A stretch of 64,000 nt of DNA, taken from positions 558,001-622,000 of the forward strand of contig CP121458.1 in NCBI GenBank assembly GCA_029690005.1, read 5' to 3'. This stretch comes from Prescottella defluvii (GTDB taxonomy: Bacteria > Actinomycetota > Actinomycetes > Mycobacteriales > Mycobacteriaceae). The position numbers and the translations under genes are program-made. The notes beneath the pieces are model-generated. The model had not been told where the DNA came from. It was given only the letters and a program-made list of their open reading frames with translations, and ran no database searches. Shown here in pieces: positions 50,898 through 61,262 of the stretch; position 1 is the stretch's first letter, and each line of letters opens with the position of its first letter.

Positions 50898-52197
50898 TCA
50901 GACGCGTCGCAGGTGGCCGGCGGTCCAGTCGGCCACCAGCGACAGCACCTCGGCGTCCACCGGTTCGCGCACGAGCTTCCGGTACACGCCCAGCGACGGC
51001 GGGTTCGGATCCCGTCGAAGCAGGTGCGTCAGATCCGGGACCCGCACGGTGTCCACGGCGCCCGGGACGAGGTCGGCGACCGCCGCGAGATCGTCCGGAT
51101 CCACCTGGATGTCCTTCGCTCCCGTGATCGCCAGAACCGGCGAATAGATTTCCCGCAGAAGCAGTTTCGGATCGAACTCGAGGAACTCCCGGAACCACCG
51201 CGCATTCACCTTGCGCGTGCCCAGTCGCGCGACGTCGTCCTCGCTGTGCGCCAGCTTGTCGAACGCCTTGCGCTGCCTGGCATGCACGTCGATCCGCAGC
51301 ACACGCAGGATCGACTGCACCGCACGCGGTAGACCGTCGGCCGCCTTGCCCAGCTGCCACAGCAGCACGGCCCGTCCGGTCACCGCGGGCCCCGCCAACA
51401 GCACCACCGCCGCCGGCGCGCCTCCGTCGCGGGCACCGAGGGACATCGCCAGACACGCACCCTCGCTGTGGCCGATCACCGCGACGGCGTCCCGTGCGAA
51501 TTCCCCTGTCGTGCGGAGCCATTCGACAGCGGCAGCCGCGTCCTCCAGGTTGTCGGCGAACCCCGCGGTCAGGTAGTCGCCGCCCGACGCGCCGACGCCG
51601 CGCTTGTCGTACCGCAACGACGCCACCCCGTTCCGCGCCAGTGCGTGCGCGATCGCCCGACTGACCCCGATCGGCAACCGGGCGTGGTCGCCGTCCCGAT
51701 CGATCTCGCCGGAGCCGTTGAGGACCAGGGCAACCGGCCCCGACACTCCCCGCTCGGCACCGCGAGCATGCCGGCCAGCGTCGTCCCGTCGCCGGATTCG
51801 AAGGTCACCTCCCGCTCGGAGAACTCGGGCCGCCCCGCCCACAGCGCGTCGCGCACGCGCTGCGCGACGGCCGTCGCATCCGCGGCGGTGACGATCAACC
51901 GGTCGAAGTCCGCGCCGGCCGCGGTTCCGACGGTGTGCACCCTCACGGCGGGCACGCCGCGGTGGGCGACGGCGAACGTCCGCAGTCCCCGCCGCGCCAC
52001 GTACCGATCCGGACCCGGCCGGGCACCGCGAGACCCGGCGCACGCATGCCTCGTATGTTCGTGAAGGCGTCGGCGACGACGTCGACGTCGCGGACGTACC
52101 CGAGCGGGAAGGTGATGTCGCCGTGCAGCGCCGCGACCTTCTCCCCGCGGGACAGCCTGATCGTCAGCGCACTCGCGGTCACCGTCATCTCGGCCAT
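50898..52197 (-). CDS. Alpha/beta hydrolase with N-terminal PH-like domain (two frameshifts)
   Basis: About 434 residues. Residues 1-125 are the small beta domain seen ahead of some actinobacterial hydrolases (ALTIRLSRGEKVAALHGDI, MRAPGLAVPG, FDRLIVTAADATAVAQRV). The hydrolase follows: VALVLNGSGEIDRDG, SLRYDKRGVGAS, nucleophile GHSEGACLA, acid ITGAKDIQVD and His in DLTHLLRR, like BAAT/dienelactone-type esterases. Shifts near 52000 and 51755 need repair. Substrate unknown. Confidence 0.75.
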
Positions 52198-52292
52198 CGT
52201 GTTCCTCCGTCCACGCGCGGAGTGCCGTTCTCACCGACGAGAACGTCGTCGAACATCAGTATGCCCGGCGGCCGACGAGCGGCAACGCAGAC

Positions 52293-52326
52293 AGCGGGGC
52301 CGACGGATCGATCCGCCGGCCCCGCT
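52293..52326 (-). terminator. Hairpin terminator at the end of the catabolic operon
   Basis: AGCGGGGCCG and CGGCCCCGCT (10 bases) enclose an inner CGGATCGATCCG palindrome, nine bases after the flavin monooxygenase stop. Confidence 0.65.
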
Positions 52327-52334
52327 GGGGAGCG

Positions 52335-53828
52335 CTACCGGCTGCCCACACCGTGGCGGCGCAGCAGCACATGGGTCGAGTGCCGGTACGACGCCGGACG
52401 CGCGGGCAGGAACCACTGCGACAGTCGCGTGAGCGGCCCGACGTTCGCATCGATCTCGTCGAGCACCTCGTCGACCTGCCGCAGTGAGAACGGGATGATG
52501 TTCGTGCCGCGGGCCGGCTTGCCCTCGCTGCGTTCGATCATCCAGTCCAGCCGCGTCCGCACGAACGCGCGTCGATCCTCGAGCGGCGGCAACTGCGTAC
52601 CGTCGAGCATGTGATCCGCGGTCCACAATGCGGCGGCCTCGGCGCTGAGCGGGCTGAACAGCGACGAGCCGTATCCGACGAAGTACAGATTCGGGACATC
52701 GAGCGGCAGAATCTGCCGGTAGAGCAGGAAGTTGCCCTTGTCGTCGGTCAGCCGATCCTGCATCTCGTCCGCCAGGAACGGCACCCGCTGCTGGAAGCCG
52801 GTCGCACACACGACGACGTCCGCGGGCACCACGGTGCCGTCGCTGAGCTCGGCGACCGGCTTGCCGTCCTTCTCGTGCAGCGCGGAGATGACGGTTCCGC
52901 GGCGCACCCCGATCGTGCCGTCCTCCACCTTCTCGTAGAACTGCTCGGTCGCCAGGCTCACCGCGTGCCGGACGATCCGCTCGAACGAGCCCTCGGGCAC
53001 CAGTCCGACGCGGTCGAGGAGTAACTGCTTCTGCGCGACGGCCTGGACGGCGCCGAGCAGTCCGTTACGCAGGAAGCGGCCGGGACCGGTGAGGAACCGC
53101 CCGAATCCGCGCTGCTCGATGTGCTCGAAGAGTCCCTCGCTGAGACGGGTGAGCAAAATGTACTTGTAGTTCAGTACGTTTCCGAGCTTCCGTGGCATCT
53201 TCCAGGTGACTTCGCGGGCGACGACAGTCATCGAGGCAGAGACGTCGCTGAGCGCCTCGGCGACATCGCATGCGGACTTTCCGTAGCCCACGACCAGGAC
53301 GTCCTTGCCCGCGGCGTCATCGAGACTGTGGAAGTCGGACGCTGCACACAATCGCCCGCCGGCCTGCTCGTGGTCGGCCGCGCCCGGATACGGGGGCACG
53401 AAGGGGTCGCAGAAGATACCGTTCGCGATCACGAGCCGGTCGTACTGCTGTTCGTCCACCCGTCCGGACTCGACCTCGCGCGATGTCACCGACCAGATCC
53501 CGGCATCCTCGTCCAGGACGGCCGCGGTCACCTCGGTGCCCAGGCGCAGGTGCGGCTCCAACCCGAAGTGTTCCGCGTACCCGGCCAGGTACCGCTGCAC
53601 CTGTTCGCCGGTGGGCCACTCGGGATACGTCCGCGGCATCGGGAAGTCCGAGAAGGCATAAGTGCCCTTGTTGTTCTGCGTCGTCACGCCCGGGTAGCGG
53701 CGCGTCACGCTCCACACCCCGCCCACGTCCGGGGTGCGGTCGTACACCGTGACGTCGAAGCCGAACTGCCGAAGCACCTTCGCCGAGGACAGGCCCGCGA
53801 CGCCGGCGCCGATGATCGCGACTCTCAC
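52335..53828 (-). CDS. Flavin-dependent monooxygenase (FMO-like)
   Basis: 497 residues from GTG 53828 (GTGA overlap). FAD site VAIIGAGVAGLSSAKVL (residues 3-19), NADPH site VLVVGYGKSACDVAEAL, and VCATGFQQ as the ATG-type motif between domains. The FxGxxxHxxxW Baeyer-Villiger fingerprint is only loosely present (FCDPFVPPYPG, then DFHSLDD), so N- or S-oxygenation or hydroxylation is as likely as ring expansion. Last gene of the operon from 61262. Confidence 0.82.
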   Translation of the reverse strand: MRVAIIGAGVAGLSSAKVLRQFGFDVTVYDRTPDVGGVWSVTRRYPGVTTQNNKGTYAFSDFPMPRTYPEWPTGEQVQRYLAGYAEHFGLEPHLRLGTEVTAAVLDEDAGIWSVTSREVESGRVDEQQYDRLVIANGIFCDPFVPPYPGAADHEQAGGRLCAASDFHSLDDAAGKDVLVVGYGKSACDVAEALSDVSASMTVVAREVTWKMPRKLGNVLNYKYILLTRLSEGLFEHIEQRGFGRFLTGPGRFLRNGLLGAVQAVAQKQLLLDRVGLVPEGSFERIVRHAVSLATEQFYEKVEDGTIGVRRGTVISALHEKDGKPVAELSDGTVVPADVVVCATGFQQRVPFLADEMQDRLTDDKGNFLLYRQILPLDVPNLYFVGYGSSLFSPLSAEAAALWTADHMLDGTQLPPLEDRRAFVRTRLDWMIERSEGKPARGTNIIPFSLRQVDEVLDEIDANVGPLTRLSQWFLPARPASYRHSTHVLLRRHGVGSR

Positions 53829-54664
53829 GCGAGTGCCTCACCGAGGAACTGGCCCACGAGCTGCTGGAAACGGTCCGCGTGCTCGATCTGGGTCCAGTGG
53901 CCGCACTTCCCGAACACGTGCAGCTGCGAGTTGGGGATGGTGTCGAACATGCGTTGGGACGCCGCCACCGGAACGACCCGGTCCTCGCGGCCGTGGAGGA
54001 TGAGCACCTCGTGCTCGATCTTCGCCAGCTCGTCGTCGGGGACGATCTGGGCGTCGAGGTGGCGCTGCCGCGGCTCGGGGAACACCATCTCGAACGCCTC
54101 CTGAGCGCCCGGGCGAATCGTTGCGCGGTAACGCAACTCGGCGAGTTCGTCGGTGACCAGCGAACGGTCGTACGCCATGATGTCCATGATCTTCTTCATG
54201 TTCTCGACCGAGGGGGCGTAGCCCCACAGCGCGTCGAGTTCCGGCGTGAAGTCGAACTTCACACCGCCGGCACCCATCAGCACGATTCGACCCAACCGGT
54301 CCGGGTACCGCGTCGCCAGGTGCAGCGCCAGCCCGCCGCCGAACGAGTTGCCCACCACGTGCACCTTCGGGACGTCCAGCCCGTCGAGCAGCGCCAGGAT
54401 CTGGTCGATCCACGTGTCGAAGATCTCGAACCGCGCGGGTTCGGGCAGCGAGGTGTACCCGAATCCGACCAGGTCCGGTGCGATCACTCGAAAGTTCTCC
54501 GCGAGAACGGGAATCAGACCACGCCAGTTGGCCCAGGCGGACACCCCCGCTCCGGAACCGTGCAGCAGCAGCACGGGGGCGCCGGTGCCGACGTCGTGAT
54601 AGTTGGTGTCGAAGGATCCGGTCCGCAGGCTCTGCCCGATCTCCGGGTTGGCTTCAGTCGTCAT
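53825..54664 (-). CDS. Meta-cleavage product C-C hydrolase (HsaD/CarC/BphD-like)
   Basis: 279 residues. LLLHGSGAGVSAWANWR (oxyanion region), nucleophile Ser107 in VVGNSFGGGLAL, acid in LHGREDRVVP and His in KCGHWTQIEH. These are the hallmarks of 2-hydroxy-6-oxo-dienoate hydrolases, which split the ring-fission product made by an extradiol dioxygenase such as that encoded at 58074. Two bases after the preceding gene. Confidence 0.87.
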   Translation of the reverse strand: MTTEANPEIGQSLRTGSFDTNYHDVGTGAPVLLLHGSGAGVSAWANWRGLIPVLAENFRVIAPDLVGFGYTSLPEPARFEIFDTWIDQILALLDGLDVPKVHVVGNSFGGGLALHLATRYPDRLGRIVLMGAGGVKFDFTPELDALWGYAPSVENMKKIMDIMAYDRSLVTDELAELRYRATIRPGAQEAFEMVFPEPRQRHLDAQIVPDDELAKIEHEVLILHGREDRVVPVAASQRMFDTIPNSQLHVFGKCGHWTQIEHADRFQQLVGQFLGEALA

Positions 54665-54666
54665 GA

Positions 54667-55428
54667 TCAGTCCTTGCTCGGGAAGACGGAGGCCACCGCC
54701 GACAGGAGGTCGTCCTGCGCGCGCTCCGGGGACGGGTAGGCATGCTTGCTGTGCGCGAGGCCGGTCTCGACGAGCAGTTCGCACAGCTTGTAGGCGATGA
54801 CGCCCGGGTTGAGCACCGGGACGTCGAGCACGGATTCGAGGTACGCGTGGCTCTGGTGCATCGTGGTGGAGCCGAGGATGATGACGTCCGCGCCGTCCTC
54901 CTCGATCGCCGCGCGAGCCTCACGCTCGATCGCCGCGAACACGAAATCCTCCTTGCCGGCGAGCAACTCGGCCGCGTCGGGCCGGACGCCGATGTCCCGC
55001 ACCGACGCCATGCGCCCGGTGAGGCCGTTCTCGCGGGCGGCCTTGTGGTAGAGCTCGTGCCACTGCGGCCACATCGTCACGACGGAGAACTTCTTGCCCA
55101 GCAGGCACGCGAGCAGCATTGTCGCCTGGCTCGGTGCGACCACCGGGATGGTGAGGCGCGAGCGCAGCGCCGCGAGCGCCGAATCACTCATCGAGTTCAC
55201 GCAGACGGCCGCGTAGCCCTGCTCCTCCGCGCGGCAGCCGGCATCGAGCACGAACGCGTCCGCCAGCGTCGTCTCGTACGCGCTGTCGAGCGCGCCGCCG
55301 CCGGCGCGGGCCGACACGAAGACATTCTCGAAACCGGGGTGCACGACGTCGCCCGACAGCTGGGCGGCGAAGGCGTCCAGTGCTTCCGGCGGAACGGGCA
55401 CCGGGATGATGTTGAGTACACGCTTCAC
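54667..55428 (-). CDS. Asp/Glu/hydantoin racemase-family protein lacking the second cysteine
   Basis: 253 residues from GTG 55428 (GTGA overlap). The first catalytic Cys is present (AAVCVNSMSDS). At the second site, where racemases have a GCAGM-type motif, the sequence is ILGSTTMHQS with no Cys. Two-Cys racemase or maleate isomerase chemistry is therefore unlikely; a one-base decarboxylase or hydrolase-like role is possible. Its place in the operon implies a step in the same pathway. Confidence 0.7.
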   Translation of the reverse strand: MKRVLNIIPVPVPPEALDAFAAQLSGDVVHPGFENVFVSARAGGGALDSAYETTLADAFVLDAGCRAEEQGYAAVCVNSMSDSALAALRSRLTIPVVAPSQATMLLACLLGKKFSVVTMWPQWHELYHKAARENGLTGRMASVRDIGVRPDAAELLAGKEDFVFAAIEREARAAIEEDGADVIILGSTTMHQSHAYLESVLDVPVLNPGVIAYKLCELLVETGLAHSKHAYPSPERAQDDLLSAVASVFPSKD

Positions 55429-56758
55429 AGCTCGAGTTCCTCTCGGGTACGGGTGAGGGTGTCGACGACGGCGTACGCGACCGCGCGGGTCGCCATCATC
55501 ACGTCGTCGACGGAGGCGACGCCCATGCCGCCGAGACCCTCGTTGAGTTCTTCAGGTGCGGTTGCCGGTGGCCACGGGTATCCGATTCGAGCACAGGGAA
55601 TTCCGAGTCGACGGATCAGCGTGCCGTCGGTCTGACCGCCCAGCAGCGGTGTGGTCTCGTACGGTCGGCCCTCGACCTCTTCCCATCCGCGACGGCAGGA
55701 CTGGATGATCCAGTTCGCCGGGTCGGTCATGCCGCCGGGCAGCGAACCGTACATCTCCCAGTCCAGCTCGATGTCGGGGTGACGGCGGCGCAGATCGGCG
55801 ATCATGGCGGCGAACTGGTGCCGGACGTCGCCCGGAGTCACCCGCGGGTTGACCCGGACGTCGAGGTAGATCTCCGTGGTGGCCGACGGGAACGCCGGCT
55901 TGTCCGGACTTCCCGAACGCACCGCCGAGATCCAGCCCTCGGGCAAGGTTGATCCCGAGGTGTTGCGCGCGGTGTACTCCGGCAACCACGCCTCGATCTC
56001 CTGGATCACGGTCGCCGCCGGGACGATCGACGATCGGAAACCCTCCGTGCCGCGAGTGATGCCCGCGTAGCCGAACGTGCCGCGCACCGACACCTTGAAC
56101 CAGCACATTCCCGGTTCCTCGGGGTAGACCGCCCACCACGGCTTCAGCACGACGGCGTGATCCGGCATCATGCCGTGCGTGAGCATGTGGAACACGCCGC
56201 TGCTCATGCCTACGTTGTCGCGGCCGCTCATCGTCACCGGCATGCCGCCGCCGGCGAAGCCGATCGCGAGGTCTCCGATCAGCGGGATGTCCGCGTCGAC
56301 GACCGCGTTCATCACCTCGGTCAGTCCGGCCACCATGCACTTCGGGTTGGAGGCACCGAGACCGATGACGAGGTCACCCTCGACCTTCGCCTCGGGAATC
56401 ATGTCGGGGCGCAACGACTTTCCCACCCACGGCACGTCGGCCTCGGGATCGATGTGGGTGTCGATGGGCGCGTACAGCAGCAGACGGCTTCCCCGCCCGA
56501 ACCGGTCAGCTCACCGACGGCGTTACCGGTGTGCTCCGAGACCGACTGGTACCGCGCGTCGATTCCGACCAGGTCCCGGAGGTGGGCCGCCATGAACTCG
56601 GACGCGGCCCGCTCCTGGCCCGTCGGACTGTGGATCTCGATCAGGTCGACGAGCAGGTCACGGAACCGGTCCGGATCCAGCTTCGAGCACACCTTCTCGT
56701 ACATCTCTCGGCGGGTGTCGTCGAGAGGCAGCCGTACGGTTGTCTCCGCGTCAGTCAC
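55425..56758 (-). CDS. M20-family amidohydrolase/peptidase (frameshifted)
   Basis: GTG 56758 begins inside the amidase end. About 445 residues. The N-terminal half includes DLLVDLIEIHSPTGQE and, once a base near 56490 is restored, a YAPIDTHID metal-site segment. The C-terminal half has VSVRGTFGYAGITRGTEGF and LLGGQTDGTLIRRLGIPC. The set differs from the M20 at 8046 and lacks the usual GEE motif where expected, so activity may be unusual. It probably hydrolyses an amide in the pathway. Confidence 0.68.
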
Positions 56759-58077
56759 GTTCGTCCTCCTCGAGTACTTCCGGACGCGACGCCAGTCCGA
56801 CGCCGTCGGTGAGGGTGGTCGCCACCCGCACCAACGCCTGGTCGGCGTGCGCCGGGGCGATGAGCTGGACCCCCAGCGGCAGGCCGTGCTCCCCCGCCCG
56901 GCCGGCAACCCGACCGCGGGACAGCCGCTCACACTCGCCAGCTTGTTGAACACGGGATCGCCCGTGGTGGCCAGCCCCGCCGGCGCCTCTCCCGGCGCCG
57001 CGAGGGTCAGCAGCAGGTCCACCTCGCCGAAAGCACGGTCCACGAAAGCTCGCGCCGAGCGCAGGACCCGACGCGCCTGCTGGATCTCGCTCGCCGGCGC
57101 GGTACGGCCGGCGAGGAGGAAGGCGTGCAGTTGCTCGCTGATCCGCTCCGGGCTGGAACGGTGGATCCGCTCGGTGAGGGCCGCGGACGCCTCGGCCGCC
57201 ATGATGAGGGTGTGCGCGTCGTCGAGCGCCGCCAACTCCGCCGGCACCTCGATGTCACGGACGTCCGCCACCACTTCGGCCATGCCCGAACGGAATTCCT
57301 CGAGCAGTTTCGCGGCGGCGGGGCTCGCCCGGTCCGCCCACGGCGGGCGCAGCACGCCCACGCGCATGTCGCGCAACGGCGGCAGGATCACGGTGTCCGG
57401 GGTGTGCACGCCGTCCGAGGCGAGGGACTCGTCCAGGGCGCCCAACCATACGGGATGACGGGCGAACCCACCGACGGTATCGAAGGTGAGCGCCACCGGG
57501 AGCACCCCGTCGAACGGCCACCTGCCGTACGTCGGCTTGAGGGTGAACACGCCGCAGAACGAGCCCGGGCGCAGCACCGAGCCGGCCGTCTGCGTGCCGA
57601 GGGCCAACGGCACCTGACCGTCCGCCACCGCGGCCGCCGAACCACTCGACGAGCCGCCGGGAGTGTGCCCAACCCGTGCGGGTTCCGCGTCTCCGTCGGA
57701 CGATAGGTGGCGAACTCCGTGGTGGTGGTCTTCCCGAGGATCACGGCCCCGTCCCGGCGCAGGCGCCGCACCACCTCGGCGTCCCGCTCCGGGCGCCAAC
57801 CGGCCCACAACTCGGAGCCGTAACCGGTCGGCTGATCCCCGGTCTCGATGATGTCCTTGAGGCCGAACGGGATTCCGTGCAGTGCCGAGCGCCGCGGCTC
57901 GGCGTCGCGGGACCGGGCCTGCGCCAAAGCCAGATCGGGATCCATGTGGGCCCACGCCTGGATCGCGTGGTCCCGGGCATCGATGCGTTCGAGGCAGTGC
58001 TCGACCGCGGCGGAACTGAGGTGCTCGTCGGTCAGGATTTCCGCGAAAGGCGATGAGACGACTGACATCCCGCTCAC
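56751..58077 (-). CDS. Amidase-signature family amidase (two frameshifts)
   Basis: About 443 residues from GTG 58077 (GTGA overlap). Catalytic Lys in GIPFGLKDIIETG, the cis-Ser region in TPGGSSSGSAAAVADG and nucleophile Ser in TQTAGSVLRPGSFCGV. Bases are missing near 57663 and 56905; the end then reads LPLGVQLIAPAHADQALV. Amidase-signature enzymes hydrolyse amides, carbamates and ureas, suggesting a nitrogen-containing substrate for this operon. Confidence 0.82.
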
Positions 58078-58951
58078 TGCGCCTTCTGGGGCTCGTGACC
58101 CAGCGGGACGGCGAACGGAAGGTCTTGACCTCCCAGCCGTCGGATTCGACGAGGTCGCCGCCGTAGCCGATCTCGATGGCGAATCCGGAAGGGGTGCGCA
58201 GGTAGAACGACGTCACCCCGTCGTTGGTGTGCCGGCCGAAGGTCATCTGCAGCGAGATGGCGGCGTCGTTGATGATGTCGTAGGCGCGGCCGACGTCGTC
58301 GAGCGATGCCACCTCGAGCATCAGATGGTTGAAGTCCCCGCCCTGGAAGCTGAAGCACTCGTTCATCAGCGCCAGGCTGTGATGACGCGGATTGCAGTGC
58401 AGGAACGTGGCATCCGCACCGTCCCACACGATGTAGTCCGTCAGCCGGAATCCGAGGACCCGGGTGTAGAAGTCGACCGCCTTCGGATAGTCCTTGCACA
58501 TCAGGACGACGTGGCCCAGGCCGAGCTCACCGGTGACGAAGCCACTGATCACGCCGCCCTGCCCCAACGGGAGGTGATCGATCGTGGGGCCGAAGCACAC
58601 CTCGTTCGGGAACCCGTCGGCGTCGACGAAGCGGAAGGCCGCCACCGCCATCCGCTCCTCCGGCGCACCCGTGGAGATCCACTCCACGGCGATGCCCTCG
58701 GCGTCGACGCGGTCTGCGATCGCCCGGAGCTCCTCGAGGTTGTCGACCTCCCACGTGATGGACCGGATCCGGTCCTCGGACGCGGGGTACAGCGCGATCC
58801 GGTGATGGTGATCGTCGATGCGGATCAGCAGCGGGTCCCGATCGGACTCGCGGGGCCGGGCGTGCAGGCCCAGGAGGTCGACCAGCACGCGGCGCCACGC
58901 CTCGATGTCCGTGACGTCGACGCTCAGGGCGCCCAGACGGGAAATACTCAT
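58074..58951 (-). CDS. Extradiol ring-cleavage dioxygenase (BphC-type, VOC fold), end frameshifted
   Basis: About 292 residues from ATG 58951 (AGAGG upstream). Two VOC domains; the C-terminal one carries the iron triad His147 (GLGHVVL), His209 (FNHLMLE) and Glu260 (GFAIEIGYGG), the same spacing as 2,3-dihydroxybiphenyl 1,2-dioxygenase. It cleaves a catechol next to its hydroxyls, feeding the hydrolase at 53825. A base near 58122 is missing; the true end is VPLGHEPQKAQ. Confidence 0.88.
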
Positions 58952-59004
58952 CTCTTGCCTCTGTTCGGAAGTCGAACCGCGTCGCGGCGCAGCTCGATCG
59001 CGAT

Positions 59005-60066
59005 CTAGCTGGGAAGGAACTGCTCGGCGTGGATTCGCTCCGCCGGCATCCCGAGTTCGAGCAGGCGCTGCTCGGCGGCCTGCAGCATCGCCGGAGGGCC
59101 GCACAGGTACGCCGACGTCTGCGGGTGCGCGACGTCGTCCGCGGTCAGGACGCTGACCGGATTCCCGACCAGGACGTCGGGAATCTCTGTGAGTGCGTCG
59201 CCGGGTTCGTCGACGACGACCCGGACCGCCAGGTTGCGCATGAAGCTCCGGCGCGCGTCGAGCTCGTCGAGGTGGAACAGGTCGGCCCGCCGCGTGCAGC
59301 CGAAGACGAGCCGGATCGGGTGATCGTCGCGCGCGGTCTGCAGGGTCTCCAGCATCGACAGCATCGGCGCCAGGCCGGTGCCGCCGGCGATCATCAGTGT
59401 CGGACCCGAGTCCTCCCGAGCCCGAATCCTCCGATCGGTCCTTCGATTTCGATCTGGTCGCCGGTCGCGGCGCTGCTTCGGAGGTAGTCCGACATCGCGC
59501 CGGAGGGAAGCACTCGGATCGTGAACGCTAGGTTCTTCCGGTCGCGTTCCCCGACGCCATCGAGTAGGACCGCCACTCATCGGTGCCGGGACTCGCATCC
59601 GGACGTACTGACCCGCTCGGAACGAAAACCGCACCGACTTGGGAAGTTTGAGCTGCAGCTCGACCACCGTCTCGCCGAGCCAGGTGACCGCCCCGACCTT
59701 CGCGGTGGTGGCGATCACCGGGTACTCGTCCAGCATCGAGGCCGGGTAGTCCAGCTCCACCTCGGCTTCCGCGAAGGCGTGCGACTGGCACAGGAGTCGA
59801 TGGCCGGCGGCCATCTCCTCCTGCCGAAGCGAGTAGACCCGACCCTCGGGCATCATCACCTCGCCGCACGCGACCCGACCGACGCAGGTTCCGCAGGTAC
59901 CGACCTTGCACTGACTCACCAGTCGGACACCGGCCGCGTTCGCTGCTTCGAGAATCGTGGTGCCGGCCGGCACCGAAACGGTCTTCGTCCCGTCCGTGAA
60001 CTTCAGGTGGACGTCGTTCGTGGTCACTGCGTACTCCGGAATCGCGTCGATCGGGGCGATGGACAT
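59005..60066 (-). CDS. Oxygenase reductase: plant-type [2Fe-2S] ferredoxin + FNR domain (three frameshifts)
   Basis: About 354 residues. Residues 1-100 hold a [2Fe-2S] cluster site (CKVGTCGTC, then LLCQ). An FAD domain with RSYSMASG and an NAD domain with GGTGLAPMLSML and YLCGPPAML follow, ending HAEQFLPS. Each of three shifts (near 59583, 59550 and 59415) is cured by one G in a G run. It moves electrons from NADH to the Rieske oxygenase encoded two bases upstream; no separate ferredoxin is needed. Confidence 0.86.
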   Translation of the reverse strand: MSIAPIDAIPEYAVTTNDVHLKFTDGTKTVSVPAGTTILEAANAAGVRLVSQCKVGTCGTCVGRVACGEVMMPEGRVYSLRQEEMAAGHRLLCQSHAFAEAEVELDYPASMLDEYPVIATTAKVGAVTWLGETVVELQLKLPKSVRFSFRAGQYVRMRVPAPMSGGPTRWRRGTRPEEPSVHDPSASLRRDVGLPPKQRRDRRPDRNRRTDRRIRAREDSGPTLMIAGGTGLAPMLSMLETLQTARDDHPIRLVFGCTRRADLFHLDELDARRSFMRNLAVRVVVDEPGDALTEIPDVLVGNPVSVLTADDVAHPQTSAYLCGPPAMLQAAEQRLLELGMPAERIHAEQFLPS

Positions 60067-60068
60067 GG

Positions 60069-61262
60069 TCAGTCCTCGTCCTGGAAGGGCGACTCGAAGA
60101 AGCCACGGGGGTGGCGAGCCGCCATCTTGCGCCAAGCGACGATGGAGTAGTCCATGTCGCAGAGCACTTCGTTGTTCCAGCCGTCGAACCTGGTGTAGTG
60201 CTCCTCGGCGGCCTCGCGGGCGAAGACGTCGCTGTTGTTGAAGCCTTCGAGTGCCAGCGGCAGCATGAAGTTGTCGTACTTGAAGTTGAACTCGGCGATG
60301 TCCTCGTCGGTGGTGGCCCGAGTCGCGATGATCTCCCAGTACTCGTGGTGGTGATCGTCGATCGGGACGTAGAACTCGTACTGGACGACGTCCGTGATCG
60401 GCCAGTGCTCCACCATGAGGACACCCGGAACCCACAGCGAGGTACGGAAGTAGTGCGGCACCGTGCCGCGCGCCTTCATGTTGACCTTGGGGTTGTCCAG
60501 GACCGGCTTGTAGAGGTCCGGGCGGTCGTACCGGTTCATCACGCCCTTCGGCCCGTCCGGGATGTCGATCTCCTCGGTCGCCGAATCGGTGAGGGCGTTG
60601 ACGCCGAGCGGCAGCGCCCGGTCGAGCGCGACCAGGATCTGGTTGTCCCAGTGGACCAGCAGGTGGCCCGGGTCGAGGCCGTTCTCGGCGGCCAGACGCC
60701 AGTTGCCGACCAGCTTGCGGTGGATCCCGCGGATCACGATGCCCTCGTCCAGGAGGTGCGGCACCGGATTGTCGTTGGGGTCGTTGGTGACTCGCGCGGG
60801 CAGGTCGCTGCTCAGCGGCGGCGGGGTGCCGTAGTCCTCGTCGCCGACGAAGACGTAGATGATGCCGTTGACCTCTTCGGCGGGGTACGTGCGGATGCCG
60901 GCCTTGCCGATCAGCGAATCCTCGGGGTTGCCGACGATCGTGGTGAGGCTGCCATCCTCGAGGCCGTACGTGAAGCCGTGGTACCAGCACGTGATGGTGC
61001 CCTCCGACAGGCACATCGGCTTGGCCGAGAGCTTCACGCCGCGGTGCATGCAGCGGTCCGAGATCGCGTACGCCTTGCCGGCCGAACGACGGACGGCGAT
61101 GTCGTGGCCGCCGATCGTGACGCCCTTGACGGTGCCGTCCTCGAGTTCGTCGGACATCAGCGCGGGATACCAGTGGTTGGCGTAGCCCCAATCGGCCTTG
61201 ACGTAGGGCGCGTACTGCCGGGTGACCCCGGCGGACGAGCCGCTGTGGGAAGTAGTGGTCAT
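60069..61262 (-). CDS. Rieske non-haem iron oxygenase, CarAa-like single-component type
   Basis: 397 residues, intact. Rieske ligands Cys71/His73 (CMHRG) and Cys92/His95 (CWYHGF); mononuclear iron ligands His200 and His204 in ENGLDPGHLLVHW, with an Asp near residue 369 (CDMDY). The CWYHGFTYG and NGLDPGH forms match the alpha-only group that includes carbazole 1,9a-dioxygenase CarAa and ketosteroid hydroxylases. It starts the operon and would hydroxylate the aromatic substrate. No beta subunit is present, as usual for this group. Confidence 0.87.
   Translation of the reverse strand: MTTTSHSGSSAGVTRQYAPYVKADWGYANHWYPALMSDELEDGTVKGVTIGGHDIAVRRSAGKAYAISDRCMHRGVKLSAKPMCLSEGTITCWYHGFTYGLEDGSLTTIVGNPEDSLIGKAGIRTYPAEEVNGIIYVFVGDEDYGTPPPLSSDLPARVTNDPNDNPVPHLLDEGIVIRGIHRKLVGNWRLAAENGLDPGHLLVHWDNQILVALDRALPLGVNALTDSATEEIDIPDGPKGVMNRYDRPDLYKPVLDNPKVNMKARGTVPHYFRTSLWVPGVLMVEHWPITDVVQYEFYVPIDDHHHEYWEIIATRATTDEDIAEFNFKYDNFMLPLALEGFNNSDVFAREAAEEHYTRFDGWNNEVLCDMDYSIVAWRKMAARHPRGFFESPFQDED

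Noticed and set aside
56399..59104. A 901-codon frame suggesting an extradiol dioxygenase-amidase-M20 fusion
   Set aside because: Domains are joined only by shifted segments; after repair each gene ends with its own stop and overlaps the next start by four to eight bases.
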